Positions 23,091-32,040 of a stretch of 64,000 nucleotides of DNA are shown piece after piece. The number at the start of each line of letters is the position of its first letter. Positions within the stretch are counted from its first letter, which is position 1. The notes under the pieces were generated by a model, which worked only from the letters and a program-made list of their open reading frames with translations, had not been told where the DNA came from and made no database searches. This DNA is from Bacteroides caccae (GTDB lineage Bacteria > Bacteroidota > Bacteroidia > Bacteroidales > Bacteroidaceae), in assembly GCF_002222615.2 (NCBI RefSeq), contig NZ_CP022412.2:3038001-3102000 (forward strand), written 5' to 3'. A program made the translations under genes and the position numbers.

Positions 23091-24650
23091 ATGAGAGTTA
23101 TGAATGGATTATTAAATTTTACCACGGAGGAGACAAAGTTATTCTTTTCAGCAAAGAAAAGGATATGGGCATTTCTCTGTATTCTTGGTGTCCTCTGTGG
23201 TGAATCCCTGCTTCATGCACAGAAACGTCTGGTACTGGATTTGAACCGGACAATCGCTCTTGCCAATGACAGTTCATTGGAGTCATTCCGTACACAGAAT
23301 ATGTACTTGTCCGGTTATTGGGAGTACAGGACATATAAGGCAAACCGCCTGCCCAGTCTGACGCTGGCTCTTACTCCAGCGCAATATAACCGGGATATTA
23401 CGAAACGTTACGATTCGGGACAGGATTTGGATGTGTACCGTACGCAACAGTCTTATTATGCTTATGGAGGGTTAAGTGTCCGGCAGAATCTTGACCTGAC
23501 CGGAGGTACATTTTATCTGGAATCGAATCTTGCCTATATGCGTAATTTCGGGGATAATAGTGCGACACAGATGACCAGTGTCCCGATAAGGATTGGGTAT
23601 TCGCAAAGTTTGGTAGGGTATAATCCATTCAAATGGGAACGGAAGATAGAGCCTTTGAAATATGAACGTGTGAAAAAGGAATTTCTTTATAATGTGGAGA
23701 AAGTTTCGGAAACGGCAACGAGTTATTTCTTCTCTCTGGCTATGGCACAAGCGGAATATAACCTGGCAAAAGAAAATCTGGCTTCTACGGATACGTTGTA
23801 CCGCATCGGGCAACAACGGCACCGGATCGCAGCTATCTCGCAAGCCGACCTGTTGACTCTGAAGCTGGATCGGGTGAATGCGCAGAACACATTGCAGAAT
23901 AAAGCAAGCGATTTGAAGCGGGCTATGTTCTCATTGGCTTCTTTTCTCAATCTGGATAAGAATACGCAGATCGAACTGGAACTTCCTTCCCGTCCGGGAA
24001 TGCTGGAGATTCCGATAGATGAGGCTTTGAGGTGGGGAAGGAGCAACAACCCGCAATTGTTGGAATTGAAACAGAATGTGCTGGAAGCGGAGCGTAATGT
24101 AGATAAGACTAAAAAGGAGTCGCGCTTTAATGCAAGTGTGAATGCCAGTATCGGTTTTAATCAGGTGGCGGACAATTTCGGGGATGTCTATCATAAGCCC
24201 ATGCAGCAGGATTTGGTGGCGGTCAGTGTCTCTATTCCGTTGCTGGACTGGGGCGTCCGCAAAGGAAAGTATAATATGGCACGGAATAACCTGAATGTGG
24301 TGAAGATTTCGGCACGCCAGGACGAGATAAGTATTGAGGAGGAAGTGATAATGACAGTGAGTGATTTTAATATCCAGCAACAATTGATTGCCAGTGCGGA
24401 AGAAGCTTTGGATTTGTCCATACTCGCTTATAATGAGACAAAGCAGCGTTTTATCATCGGCAAAGCGGATATAAACAGCCTGACTCTTTCTCTGAACAGG
24501 CAGCAGCAGGCACAGCGTAACTTTATCTCTGCTTTGCAGAATTACTGGTTGAATTATTACAAGATACGACGGCTTACGTTGTTTGATTTTGCTACAAAAC
24601 TTTCACTTTCGGACAGGTTCGATTTTAACGGAGGCAAGCTGATCAAATGA
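23091..24650 (+). CDS. TolC-family outer-membrane efflux protein
   Basis: 519 residues. A late hydrophobic segment (IWAFLCILGVLCGESLLHAQ) acts as signal peptide after about 25 residues; a second in-frame ATG at 23100 would shorten the leader slightly. The mature part shows the two-fold TolC repeat: helical hairpins such as NLAKENLASTDTLYRIGQQR and ALDLSILAYNETKQRFIIG, both with the family's alpha-barrel pattern. It forms the outer-membrane duct for the RND pumps encoded on both sides. Confidence 0.88.
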   Translation: MRVMNGLLNFTTEETKLFFSAKKRIWAFLCILGVLCGESLLHAQKRLVLDLNRTIALANDSSLESFRTQNMYLSGYWEYRTYKANRLPSLTLALTPAQYNRDITKRYDSGQDLDVYRTQQSYYAYGGLSVRQNLDLTGGTFYLESNLAYMRNFGDNSATQMTSVPIRIGYSQSLVGYNPFKWERKIEPLKYERVKKEFLYNVEKVSETATSYFFSLAMAQAEYNLAKENLASTDTLYRIGQQRHRIAAISQADLLTLKLDRVNAQNTLQNKASDLKRAMFSLASFLNLDKNTQIELELPSRPGMLEIPIDEALRWGRSNNPQLLELKQNVLEAERNVDKTKKESRFNASVNASIGFNQVADNFGDVYHKPMQQDLVAVSVSIPLLDWGVRKGKYNMARNNLNVVKISARQDEISIEEEVIMTVSDFNIQQQLIASAEEALDLSILAYNETKQRFIIGKADINSLTLSLNRQQQAQRNFISALQNYWLNYYKIRRLTLFDFATKLSLSDRFDFNGGKLIK

Positions 24651-24746
24651 TAATTGCGGCGTTTATTCTCGGTAGTATCTCCATTAAGTCTATCATAAAC
24701 AGAGATGCTGTCGCTTATATGACAGAGATTTCTATTTACATAAATA

Positions 24747-27700
24747 ATGGTAATGCAAAATATAAGTCTTGAAATAAAAAAGTCCTCGAAGGCTTCCGCT
24801 TTCACCCTGATTGTGGCTTTTGTCTGCGTGGCATTGGTTGGGCTGGCGCTTGTGCCGTTGCTTCCGGTCAAACTGAACCCCTCACGGACATTACCCGGCT
24901 TCACGGTGCGTTTCAGTATGCCCGGCACTTCGGCACGCGTGGTGGAAATGACAGCTACCAGCAAACTGGAGGCGATGCTTGCCCGCGTGAAAGGGATTCG
25001 GGGTATCTATTCTACTTCAGGAAACGGGTGGGGCAGTATCAGCGTGAATCTGGATAAACATGTGGATGTTGCAGTTGCACGTTTTGAAGCGTCCACCATC
25101 ATTCGTCAGACATGGCCGGAACTGCCGGACGGGGTGAGCTATCCGTATATTCAGATGCAGAGTCCGGGGCAGAACAACCAGGGCCCTTTTATGGCATTTA
25201 CGATTAATGCGCCTGCTATTCCCATTCTGATACAACAGTATGCGGAAGAACATATTAAGACACGTTTGGCACAACTTCCGGGAATTTATAAGATTAATCT
25301 TGGCGGGGCTACTCCAATGGAATGGCGGTTGGAATATGACTCCGAACAGTTACATACGCTTGGGATAAGTACGGATGATATCCGTCAGGCTGTCCGGTTG
25401 CATTACCAAAAAGAGTTTCTGGGTACATACGATATGGAACAGGGGAGTTCGGGCAGGCAATGGATCCGTCTGGCGCTGGTTCCCGAATATAATAACCGGG
25501 ACTTTGATGCGGAACGGATACAGGTGAAGATGAAAGATGGCAAAATCATTGGTCTGAATGAATTGGTAAAAGTTTCCCGTGTGGAGGAACAGCCGCAAAG
25601 TTACTACCGAATTAACGGTCTGAACTCTATCTATCTGTCTGTCGTGGCGGAGGAAACGGCCAATCAGTTGGCATTGAGCAAGGAAGTGAAAGCATATATG
25701 GATGATATCCGGTTACTTCTTCCGGCGGGATACGAGATTCATACCAGCTATGATGCAACGGAGTTTATTCAGGAAGAACTGGGGAAGATTTATCTGCGAA
25801 CGGGGGTGACGGTAGCGATTCTGCTTCTGTTTGTGCTATTGATTACCTTTAGTCCGAAGTATTTGTTTCTGATTGTAACCAGTCTGGCAGTTAATGTAGC
25901 GATAGCCGTTATCTTCTATTATGCATTCGGACTTGAAATGCAGTTGTATTCTCTGGCTGGTATCACGGTTTCTCTAAACCTGGTGATTGACAATACGATT
26001 GTGATGAGCGACCATTATCTGCGGCGTGGAAACCGGAAGGCTTTTATGTCCGTACTGGCGGCTACGTTGACTACAATGGGGGCTTTGGTCATTATCTTTT
26101 TCCTCGATGAGAAGATACGCCTGAACTTGCAGGATTTTGCTGCGGTAGTGATTATTAATCTTGGGGTATCACTGCTGGTTGCCCTGTTTTTTGTTCCTTC
26201 CCTGATCGACAAAACCGGATTGAAGCGGAGGAAAAAATTTTCGCTTTCAGATGCGAAGTGGAAGTCGGGAAATATACGTTTCTTTATGTGGATACGTTCT
26301 AAAATGCGTCGTTTCCCAGTATATTTCAGCCGTTTTTACAGTTGGCTGATACGGATTCTTTGCCGGTGGAGGGTGGCGGTCTGCATTTTATTGTTGCTGG
26401 CTTTCGGATTACCGGTATTTCTGTTGCCGGAAAAGATGAAGGGGGAAGATAAATGGGCGGAATTTTATAATAAGACACTGGGTACTTCTACGTATAAAGA
26501 GAAGGTAAAACCGGTAGTGGATAAAGCATTGGGAGGAGCTTTAAGACTTTTTGTACAGAAAGTATATGAAGGAAGTTATTTTACGCGTAATGAAGAAGTG
26601 GTGCTTCATGCCAATGCCAATTTGCCGAATGGGAGTACGCTGGAGCAGATGAATACGTTGATTAAGCGAATGGAAACTTACTTGAGCGAATTTAAAGAAA
26701 TCAAGCAGTTCCAGACGTCTGTGGAAAGTGCACGCAGGGCATCTATTCATATTTATTTCACGAAAGAGCACCAAAAGAGCGGTTTCCCGTATACGCTGAA
26801 AGCTAATATGATAAACAAGGCACTTCAATTGGGTGGAGGAGATTGGAGTATTTACGGATTGCAGGACCAAGGATTCAGTAATAATGTGCGTGAGAGTGCG
26901 GGTTCATTCCGGGTGAAAATGTATGGGTATAATTATGACGAACTGTATGACCGGGCGGAACAACTGAAAGAGAAGTTCTTGTCTCACCGCCGCATCAAGG
27001 AAGTGACGATCGGTTCCGACTTCTCGTGGTGGAAGGATGATTATATGGAATTTTATTTCAGTCTGGACAAGCTCCGAATGGCGGAGGAAAATATCGGAGC
27101 CGGAAGATTGTTTTCCGCTATCCGACCGATATATGGACGGAATATGGAGATTGGTTCGGTGACGACGGAAGAAGGTACGGAAAAAATAAAATTGTCTTCC
27201 CGCCAGTCGGAAGAAAGGGATGTGTGGGCAATGCAGTATTATCCTTTTTCGGCAGGCGGAAAAGAATATAAACTGTCGGAACTGGCAACAGTGGAAAAAG
27301 GGCAGATGCCGCAGGAAGTAGCCAAGGAAAACCAGCAGTACCGGCTGTGCCTGCAATATGAGTATATCGGTTCTTCGGAACAGGGGCATAAGCTGTTGAA
27401 GAAAGATCTGGAGGAATTTAATGAGATTCTTCCAATGGGATATACTGCCAAATCGGAGGACAATAACTGGTCGTGGGGAGGAAAGGACAATAAGCAATAT
27501 CGTCTGTTGCTTATTGTGATTGCTATCATTTTCTTTATTACGAGTATTCTGTTCAATTCTTTGAAACAGCCGTTAGCGATTATTTTTGTGATTCCGGTGT
27601 CTTATATCGGAGTGTTTCTTACATTCTACTGGTTCAAACTGAATTTTGATCAGGGAGGTTTTGCTTCTTTTGTTCTGCTTTGCGGTATCACAGTAAATGC

Positions 27701-27998
27701 TAGTATCTATATCCTGAACGAATATAATTCTATTCGTCAACGTTACCCGCGTCTCTCGCCGCTCCGGGCATACGTGAAAGCCTGGAACACGAAAGTGATT
27801 CCTATTTTCCTGACGGTGGTTTCCACTATTCTGGGATTTATTCCTTTCATGATAGGTGCGGAGAAAGAAGGTTTCTGGTTTCCGTTGGCGGCAGGTACGA
27901 TTGGGGGATTGGTTATGTCGGTAATTGGAGTTTTTATTTTCCTGCCGGTATTGACGCTGAAGAAGAAGTGGTTTACGAGGTCTAAAGCAGTGCTTTAG
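24747..27998 (+). CDS. RND efflux permease 2
   Basis: 1083 residues, full length. TM1 is FTLIVAFVCVALVGLALVPL. The porter loop begins PGFTVRFSMPGTSARVVEMT, and TM4 reads LAGITVSLNLVIDNTIVMSD, with a single aspartate as in permease 1 but a divergent context. The second half starts near CRWRVAVCILLLLAFG. The ATG at 24747 is followed by another at 24753. It is only distantly similar to the first permease, so the pair is unlikely to be a recent duplication. Such two-permease operons may form heteromeric pumps, as in MdtBC-type systems. The gene ends in a strong hairpin terminator. Confidence 0.88.
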   Translation: MVMQNISLEIKKSSKASAFTLIVAFVCVALVGLALVPLLPVKLNPSRTLPGFTVRFSMPGTSARVVEMTATSKLEAMLARVKGIRGIYSTSGNGWGSISVNLDKHVDVAVARFEASTIIRQTWPELPDGVSYPYIQMQSPGQNNQGPFMAFTINAPAIPILIQQYAEEHIKTRLAQLPGIYKINLGGATPMEWRLEYDSEQLHTLGISTDDIRQAVRLHYQKEFLGTYDMEQGSSGRQWIRLALVPEYNNRDFDAERIQVKMKDGKIIGLNELVKVSRVEEQPQSYYRINGLNSIYLSVVAEETANQLALSKEVKAYMDDIRLLLPAGYEIHTSYDATEFIQEELGKIYLRTGVTVAILLLFVLLITFSPKYLFLIVTSLAVNVAIAVIFYYAFGLEMQLYSLAGITVSLNLVIDNTIVMSDHYLRRGNRKAFMSVLAATLTTMGALVIIFFLDEKIRLNLQDFAAVVIINLGVSLLVALFFVPSLIDKTGLKRRKKFSLSDAKWKSGNIRFFMWIRSKMRRFPVYFSRFYSWLIRILCRWRVAVCILLLLAFGLPVFLLPEKMKGEDKWAEFYNKTLGTSTYKEKVKPVVDKALGGALRLFVQKVYEGSYFTRNEEVVLHANANLPNGSTLEQMNTLIKRMETYLSEFKEIKQFQTSVESARRASIHIYFTKEHQKSGFPYTLKANMINKALQLGGGDWSIYGLQDQGFSNNVRESAGSFRVKMYGYNYDELYDRAEQLKEKFLSHRRIKEVTIGSDFSWWKDDYMEFYFSLDKLRMAEENIGAGRLFSAIRPIYGRNMEIGSVTTEEGTEKIKLSSRQSEERDVWAMQYYPFSAGGKEYKLSELATVEKGQMPQEVAKENQQYRLCLQYEYIGSSEQGHKLLKKDLEEFNEILPMGYTAKSEDNNWSWGGKDNKQYRLLLIVIAIIFFITSILFNSLKQPLAIIFVIPVSYIGVFLTFYWFKLNFDQGGFASFVLLCGITVNASIYILNEYNSIRQRYPRLSPLRAYVKAWNTKVIPIFLTVVSTILGFIPFMIGAEKEGFWFPLAAGTIGGLVMSVIGVFIFLPVLTLKKKWFTRSKAVL

Positions 27999-28005
27999 GG
28001 ATGCT

Positions 28006-28044
28006 AAAGCGTAGCTTTAGGACGGATAAAGCTACGCTTTTTAT
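28006..28044 (+). terminator. Strong bidirectional terminator after the RND operon
   Basis: AAAGCGTAGCTTTA at 28006-28019 and TAAAGCTACGCTTT at 28027-28040 form a perfect 14-bp stem followed by TTTATT. It sits between convergent genes and probably serves both. Confidence 0.85.
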
Positions 28045-28048
28045 TGTT

Positions 28049-28606
28049 TTACCAATTATTCCCTGCGTTACTGCTATTGATAAGCATTTCTATCCGTTGC
28101 TTATATGAATTCGCTCCTTCGGCAATATTTTTTCCTGCATCTGCAGTTCCCATTCCGTAAACGACAATAGGTGTCTGCCACGCCATACCCGAATGAATAG
28201 CACTGCCTTGATACGGACGTAGAAGTTCATCGGTTGTGAATCTGTTTCGCCCGCCACTACGATAAGCGTCGTATTCGGAGCCGGTTGTCGTTACTATCAT
28301 TAACGGTTTGCCCGCGACAGCCGGAGTCTTGGACAAGTGAGTGAACACTTCGTCCTGCCATTTTTTTAGTAATGACGGGGCAGACATCCAGTAGAAAGGA
28401 AACTGGTAGATAACGGCCGAAGCGTCGGAGATGATTTTACTCCATTCGTCCACATTGAAAGCAATGTCCTCTGACAGTTCGTAAAGGTTGAACACCGCCA
28501 CTCCTTCAATGTCACTGACAGCATCGATTAATGCTTTGTTTGCCTGTGATCCTTTGATGTTGGGGTGTGCCAGCAGAATCACTACTTTTCTTAAGTCTTT
28601 ATTCAT
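28049..28606 (-). CDS. NAD(P)H-dependent flavin oxidoreductase (flavodoxin-like fold, KefF/MdaB type)
   Basis: 185 residues of the Flavodoxin_2 family. The FMN phosphate-binding loop is LAHPNIKGSQANKAL, the central strand region VIYQFPFYWMSAPSLLKKWQDEVF is highly typical, and the flavin ring loop is TTTGSEYDAYRSGG. These enzymes reduce quinones or other electrophiles with NAD(P)H, some as partners of Kef potassium channels. No Kef gene is adjacent here, although a K+/H+ antiporter lies 9 kb away. It is convergent with the RND operon and divergent from nspC. Confidence 0.85.
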   Translation of the reverse strand: MNKDLRKVVILLAHPNIKGSQANKALIDAVSDIEGVAVFNLYELSEDIAFNVDEWSKIISDASAVIYQFPFYWMSAPSLLKKWQDEVFTHLSKTPAVAGKPLMIVTTTGSEYDAYRSGGRNRFTTDELLRPYQGSAIHSGMAWQTPIVVYGMGTADAGKNIAEGANSYKQRIEMLINSSNAGNNW

Positions 28607-28784
28607 AATCAGTCAAGTATTTGGGATGAAACAATTACACGTCTTATATAATAAGGTCTAAAAATAAGAAAAAGTTCTCGAAAAGCAATATCTTAATTAA
28701 AAATAAAACAATCCCTCTTTGCTTTTGAATTTGTATTTTTGCATCCGTATTTGTAAGACGTTACTTTAGATAACAATATTGTAT

Positions 28785-29924
28785 ATGATAGATTTTACCC
28801 AGTTTCCTTCTCCCTGCTACATCATGGAAGAAGAACTTTTAAGAAAGAACTTGAGTTTGATAAAAAGCGTAGCCGACAGGGCGGGAGTGGAGATTATTCT
28901 TGCTTTCAAGTCGTTTGCTATGTGGCGCTCTTTCCCTATATTCCGTGAATACATAGACCATTCTACAGCAAGCTCGGTCTATGAGGCACGTTTGGCGCTG
29001 GAAGAGTTCGGAAGTAAGGCACATACTTATTCACCTGCATATACAGAACAGGATTTCCCGGAAATCATGCGTTGCAGTAGCCATATTACTTTTAATTCTA
29101 TGGCACAGTTCGAACGTTTCTATCCGATGACCGTAGCAAAAGGAGGCGGTATCTCTTGTGGTATCCGTGTGAACCCTGAATATTCGGAGGTAGAAACGGA
29201 ACTTTACAATCCTTGCGCTCCCGGTACGCGTTTCGGAATTACTGCCGATTTATTGCCGGATACGTTGCCACAAGGTATCGAAGGCTTTCATTGCCATTGC
29301 CATTGCGAGTCTTCTTCTTTTGAGTTGGAACGAACGTTGGAACATCTCGAAGAAAAGTTTTCCCGTTGGTTTCCGCAACTGAAATGGTTGAATCTGGGCG
29401 GCGGACATCTGATGACACGTAAAGATTATGATACGGAACATCTGATAAAATTATTGCAGGGACTGAAAGCCCGTTATCCTCATTTACGTATTATTCTTGA
29501 ACCCGGTTCGGCCTTTACCTGGCAGACGGGTGTGCTGACTTCTGAAGTCGTGGATATTGTAGAAAGCCGTGGTATTAAAACTGCCATATTGAATGTCAGC
29601 TTCACCTGCCACATGCCCGACTGTCTGGAAATGCCTTATCAGCCTGCCGTTCGCGGTGCGGAAATGGGAAATGAAGGAAAATATATTTATCGTTTAGGAG
29701 GAAACTCCTGTTTGAGCGGTGACTATATGGGGCTGTGGAGTTTCGATCATGAACTGCAAATCGGAGAACGGATCGTGTTTGAAGATATGATTCATTACAC
29801 CATGGTAAAGACGAATATGTTTAACGGAATTCATCATCCTGCCATTGCTTTGTGGACGAAAGAAGGGAAGGCTGAAATATACAAACAATTTTCTTATGAA
29901 GATTATCGTGACCGAATGAGTTGA
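28785..29924 (+). CDS. nspC: Carboxynorspermidine/carboxyspermidine decarboxylase
   Basis: 379 residues from the ATG at 28785. It is a fold III (alanine-racemase-like) PLP enzyme: the PLP lysine is in IILAFKSFAMW near residue 40, with FHCHCHCESSSFELE, LNLGGGHLMTRKDYD and ILEPGSAFTW as further active-site segments. The later CMPDCLEMPYQP and CLSGDYMG segments are typical of NspC. It makes norspermidine or spermidine from the carboxy forms. The partner carboxynorspermidine dehydrogenase is not in the window. A TATTTTTG box at 28734-28741 is a possible -7 element. Confidence 0.92.
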   Translation: MIDFTQFPSPCYIMEEELLRKNLSLIKSVADRAGVEIILAFKSFAMWRSFPIFREYIDHSTASSVYEARLALEEFGSKAHTYSPAYTEQDFPEIMRCSSHITFNSMAQFERFYPMTVAKGGGISCGIRVNPEYSEVETELYNPCAPGTRFGITADLLPDTLPQGIEGFHCHCHCESSSFELERTLEHLEEKFSRWFPQLKWLNLGGGHLMTRKDYDTEHLIKLLQGLKARYPHLRIILEPGSAFTWQTGVLTSEVVDIVESRGIKTAILNVSFTCHMPDCLEMPYQPAVRGAEMGNEGKYIYRLGGNSCLSGDYMGLWSFDHELQIGERIVFEDMIHYTMVKTNMFNGIHHPAIALWTKEGKAEIYKQFSYEDYRDRMS

Positions 29925-29993
29925 TAATCAAAAAGATTGTTTGGCGGTGGAGGCAAAGTGCAGAGATTTCTGTGAAAAAAAGTGTGCAGAATG

Positions 29994-30024
29994 TTTGCAG
30001 GTTTACGGAAAATCCCTACCTTTG
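29994..30024 (+). promoter_or_regulatory. Promoter of the tRNA cluster
   Basis: TTTG at 29994-29997, a 19-bp spacer, then TACCTTTG at 30017-30024: a textbook Bacteroides promoter. The first tRNA begins 20 bp downstream. Confidence 0.8.
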
Positions 30025-30043
30025 CAACCGCAAACGAAAAAAT

Positions 30044-30116
30044 GCGGAAATAGCTCAGTTGGTAGAGCATAACCTTGCCAAGGTTAGGGTCGCGAGTTCG
30101 AGTCTCGTTTTCCGCT
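30044..30116 (+). tRNA. tRNA-Gly (GCC), copy 1
   Basis: 73 nt. Acceptor GCGGAAA/TTTCCGC, D-loop TAGCTCAGTTGGTAGAGCA, anticodon loop TTGCCAA with anticodon GCC, and T-loop GTTCGAGT. No CCA is encoded. Confidence 0.95.
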
Positions 30117-30150
30117 CATGTTTCTTTGAAATGTTGGAACAATAATCTTT

Positions 30151-30232
30151 GCCCAGGTGGCGGAATTGGTAGACGCGCACGTTTCAGGTGCGTGTGTCGA
30201 GAGGCATGCAGGTTCGAGTCCTGTTCTGGGCA
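30151..30232 (+). tRNA. tRNA-Leu (CAG), copy 1
   Basis: 82 nt with the long variable arm of class II tRNAs. Acceptor GCCCAGG/TCTGGGC, anticodon stem CACGT/GCGTG around TTCAGGT, anticodon CAG. No encoded CCA in this copy. Confidence 0.93.
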
Positions 30233-30256
30233 CAGAGATTATACTTTTAGAATTCT

Positions 30257-30340
30257 GGAGAGGTGGCGGAATTGGTAGACGCGCTACTTTGAGGGGGTAG
30301 TGACAGTTATGTCGTGGGAGTTCGAGTCTCCTTCTCTTCA
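30257..30340 (+). tRNA. tRNA-Leu (GAG)
   Basis: 84 nt, class II. Acceptor GGAGAGG/TCTCTTC with two G-U pairs, anticodon stem CTACT/GGTAG around TTGAGGG, anticodon GAG. No encoded CCA. Confidence 0.9.
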
Positions 30341-30360
30341 CAGTTCATGAAAGGTTATTT

Positions 30361-30433
30361 GCGGAAATAGCTCAGTTGGTAGAGCATAACCTTGCCAAGG
30401 TTAGGGTCGCGAGTTCGAGTCTCGTTTTCCGCT
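30361..30433 (+). tRNA. tRNA-Gly (GCC), copy 2
   Basis: Identical over its 73 nt to the copy at 30044. The downstream spacer (TTGTTTCTTTGAAATG) is also shared with copy 1, showing that a Gly-Leu unit was duplicated. Confidence 0.95.
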
Positions 30434-30465
30434 CTTGTTTCTTTGAAATGATGGAACTAAGTTTT

Positions 30466-30547
30466 GCCCAGGTGGCGGAATTGGTAGACGCGCACGTTTC
30501 AGGTGCGTGTGTCGAGAGGCATGCAGGTTCGAGTCCTGTTCTGGGCA
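30466..30547 (+). tRNA. tRNA-Leu (CAG), copy 2
   Basis: Same 82 nt as the copy at 30151. Here the discriminator A is followed by CCA in the DNA, unlike copy 1, probably by chance. Confidence 0.93.
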
Positions 30548-30587
30548 CCAATCTTTCAGATTACTACTGGATGAAGAAATTTAGTTT

Positions 30588-30660
30588 GCGGAAATAGCTC
30601 AGTTGGTAGAGCATAACCTTGCCAAGGTTAGGGTCGCGAGTTCGAGTCTCGTTTTCCGCT
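30588..30660 (+). tRNA. tRNA-Gly (GCC), copy 3
   Basis: Third identical 73-nt tRNA-Gly(GCC); last gene of the cluster, followed by a terminator. Confidence 0.95.
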
Positions 30661-30671
30661 CCAAATAGAAC

Positions 30672-30708
30672 AAGGTTGTCAGTCGATAAGATTGACAACC
30701 TTTTTTTT
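30672..30708 (+). terminator. Rho-independent terminator of the tRNA cluster
   Basis: AAGGTTGTCA at 30672-30681 pairs with TGACAACCTT at 30693-30702 and is followed by a run of Ts. Confidence 0.92.
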
Positions 30709-30763
30709 GTATTATATCGGAAGTTTACCGGACTATTTTATCGATAGATTGAATAGAAAAGCG

Positions 30764-30771
30764 TAATTTTG
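30764..30771 (+). promoter_or_regulatory. Candidate -7 box upstream of the nagA pair
   Basis: TAATTTTG fits TAnnTTTG, 82 bp before the first nagA. No good TTTG is seen at standard spacing. Confidence 0.4.
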
Positions 30772-30852
30772 CAATTGAAAAAATCAGTGTACTTCCCCCA
30801 AAAAGAGTGTCATTGATTCACACAGGCCTATAATTAATTTAATAATAGCGAT

Positions 30853-32019
30853 ATGTTAACACAAATCATTAATGCACGCATCCTGACGCCTCAAGGTTGG
30901 CTGAAAGATGGATCAGTGCTTATTCGCGACAACAAAATTCTGGAAGTAACCAATTGTGACCTTGCAATTATTGGAGCTAAACTTATCGACGCCAAAGGAA
31001 TGTATATCGTTCCCGGAGGAGTGGAAATCCACGTTCATGGCGGCGGTGGAAGAGACTTCATGGAAGGCACGGAAGAAGCTTTCCGGGTAGCTGTCAAAGC
31101 TCACATGCAGCATGGTACGACCAGTATTTTCCCCACTCTTTCTTCTTCTACCATTCCTATGATTCGTGCAGCCGCAGAGACTACCGAGAAGATGATGGCG
31201 GAACCGGACAGCCCTGTATTAGGACTTCATCTGGAAGGACATTATTTCAATATGGCTATGGCAGGCGGACAGATTCCCGAAAATATCAAAAACCCCGATC
31301 CGGAAGAATATATCCCGTTACTGGAGGAAACTCGTTGTATCAAGCGTTGGGATGCTGCGCCGGAGCTTCCGGGAGCCATGCAATTCGGTAAATACATCAC
31401 GGCGAAAGGAGTGTTGGCTTCCGTAGGACATACGCAGGCGGAGTTTGAGGACATACAGACTGCCTATGAAGCCGGATATACCCATGCTACTCATTTCTAT
31501 AATGCAATGCCGGGATTCCATAAACGGAAAGAATATAAATACGAAGGTACGGTAGAAAGTATTTACCTGATTGACGACATGACGGTCGAAGTGGTGGCTG
31601 ACGGTATTCATGTACCACCTACTATTCTGCGTCTTGTTTATAAGATAAAAGGAGTGGAGCGTACCTGCCTGATAACGGATGCACTGGCTTGTGCGGCCAG
31701 TGACAGCCAGACTGCTTTTGACCCGCGCGTGATTATTGAAGACGGAGTATGCAAGCTGGCCGACCGTTCTGCTTTGGCAGGAAGTGTGGCTACTATGGAC
31801 CGCTTGATTCGTACCATGGTGCAGAAAGCGGAAATACCTTTGGCGGATGTGATACGCATGGTATCCGAAACGCCTGCCCGCATAATGGGAGTACTTGACC
31901 GCAAAGGAACGCTTGAACGTGGTAAGGATGCCGATATTATTGCCCTCGACAGAGACTTGAATGTGAGAGCCGTATGGGCAATGGGGCAATTAGTGGAAGG
32001 TACCAATAAACTGTTTTAA
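30853..32019 (+). CDS. nagA: N-acetylglucosamine-6-phosphate deacetylase, paralogue A
   Basis: 388 residues, amidohydrolase fold. The N-terminal metal region reads EIHVHGGGGRDF, the family's glutamate motif appears as GLHLEGHYFN, followed by SVGHTQAEF, THFYNAMPG, VVADGIHVPP and the catalytic aspartate in CLITDALA. It deacetylates GlcNAc-6-P to GlcN-6-P in amino-sugar catabolism in the cytoplasm. In the motif that usually reads LEGPF/Y, this copy has His in place of Pro (EGHYFN), while its downstream partner keeps Pro. It is the first gene of a tandem pair 21 bp apart, preceded by the tRNA cluster. nagB is not in the window. Confidence 0.85.
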   Translation: MLTQIINARILTPQGWLKDGSVLIRDNKILEVTNCDLAIIGAKLIDAKGMYIVPGGVEIHVHGGGGRDFMEGTEEAFRVAVKAHMQHGTTSIFPTLSSSTIPMIRAAAETTEKMMAEPDSPVLGLHLEGHYFNMAMAGGQIPENIKNPDPEEYIPLLEETRCIKRWDAAPELPGAMQFGKYITAKGVLASVGHTQAEFEDIQTAYEAGYTHATHFYNAMPGFHKRKEYKYEGTVESIYLIDDMTVEVVADGIHVPPTILRLVYKIKGVERTCLITDALACAASDSQTAFDPRVIIEDGVCKLADRSALAGSVATMDRLIRTMVQKAEIPLADVIRMVSETPARIMGVLDRKGTLERGKDADIIALDRDLNVRAVWAMGQLVEGTNKLF

Positions 32020-32040
32020 ATCTAATAAATAAAGAAGACT

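Noticed and set aside
19999..24964. Many minus-strand open frames of 60-190 codons within the RND operon
   Set aside because: They lie opposite long, well supported genes and have low-complexity, His/Arg/Phe-rich translations typical of shadow frames.
29921..30597. Open reading frames on both strands across 29921-30597
   Set aside because: They run through the six tRNA genes and translate repeated tRNA sequence; no protein is expected.
30640..30860. Riboswitch before nagA
   Set aside because: Besides the tRNA terminator and a weak promoter box, I saw no conserved structured element.
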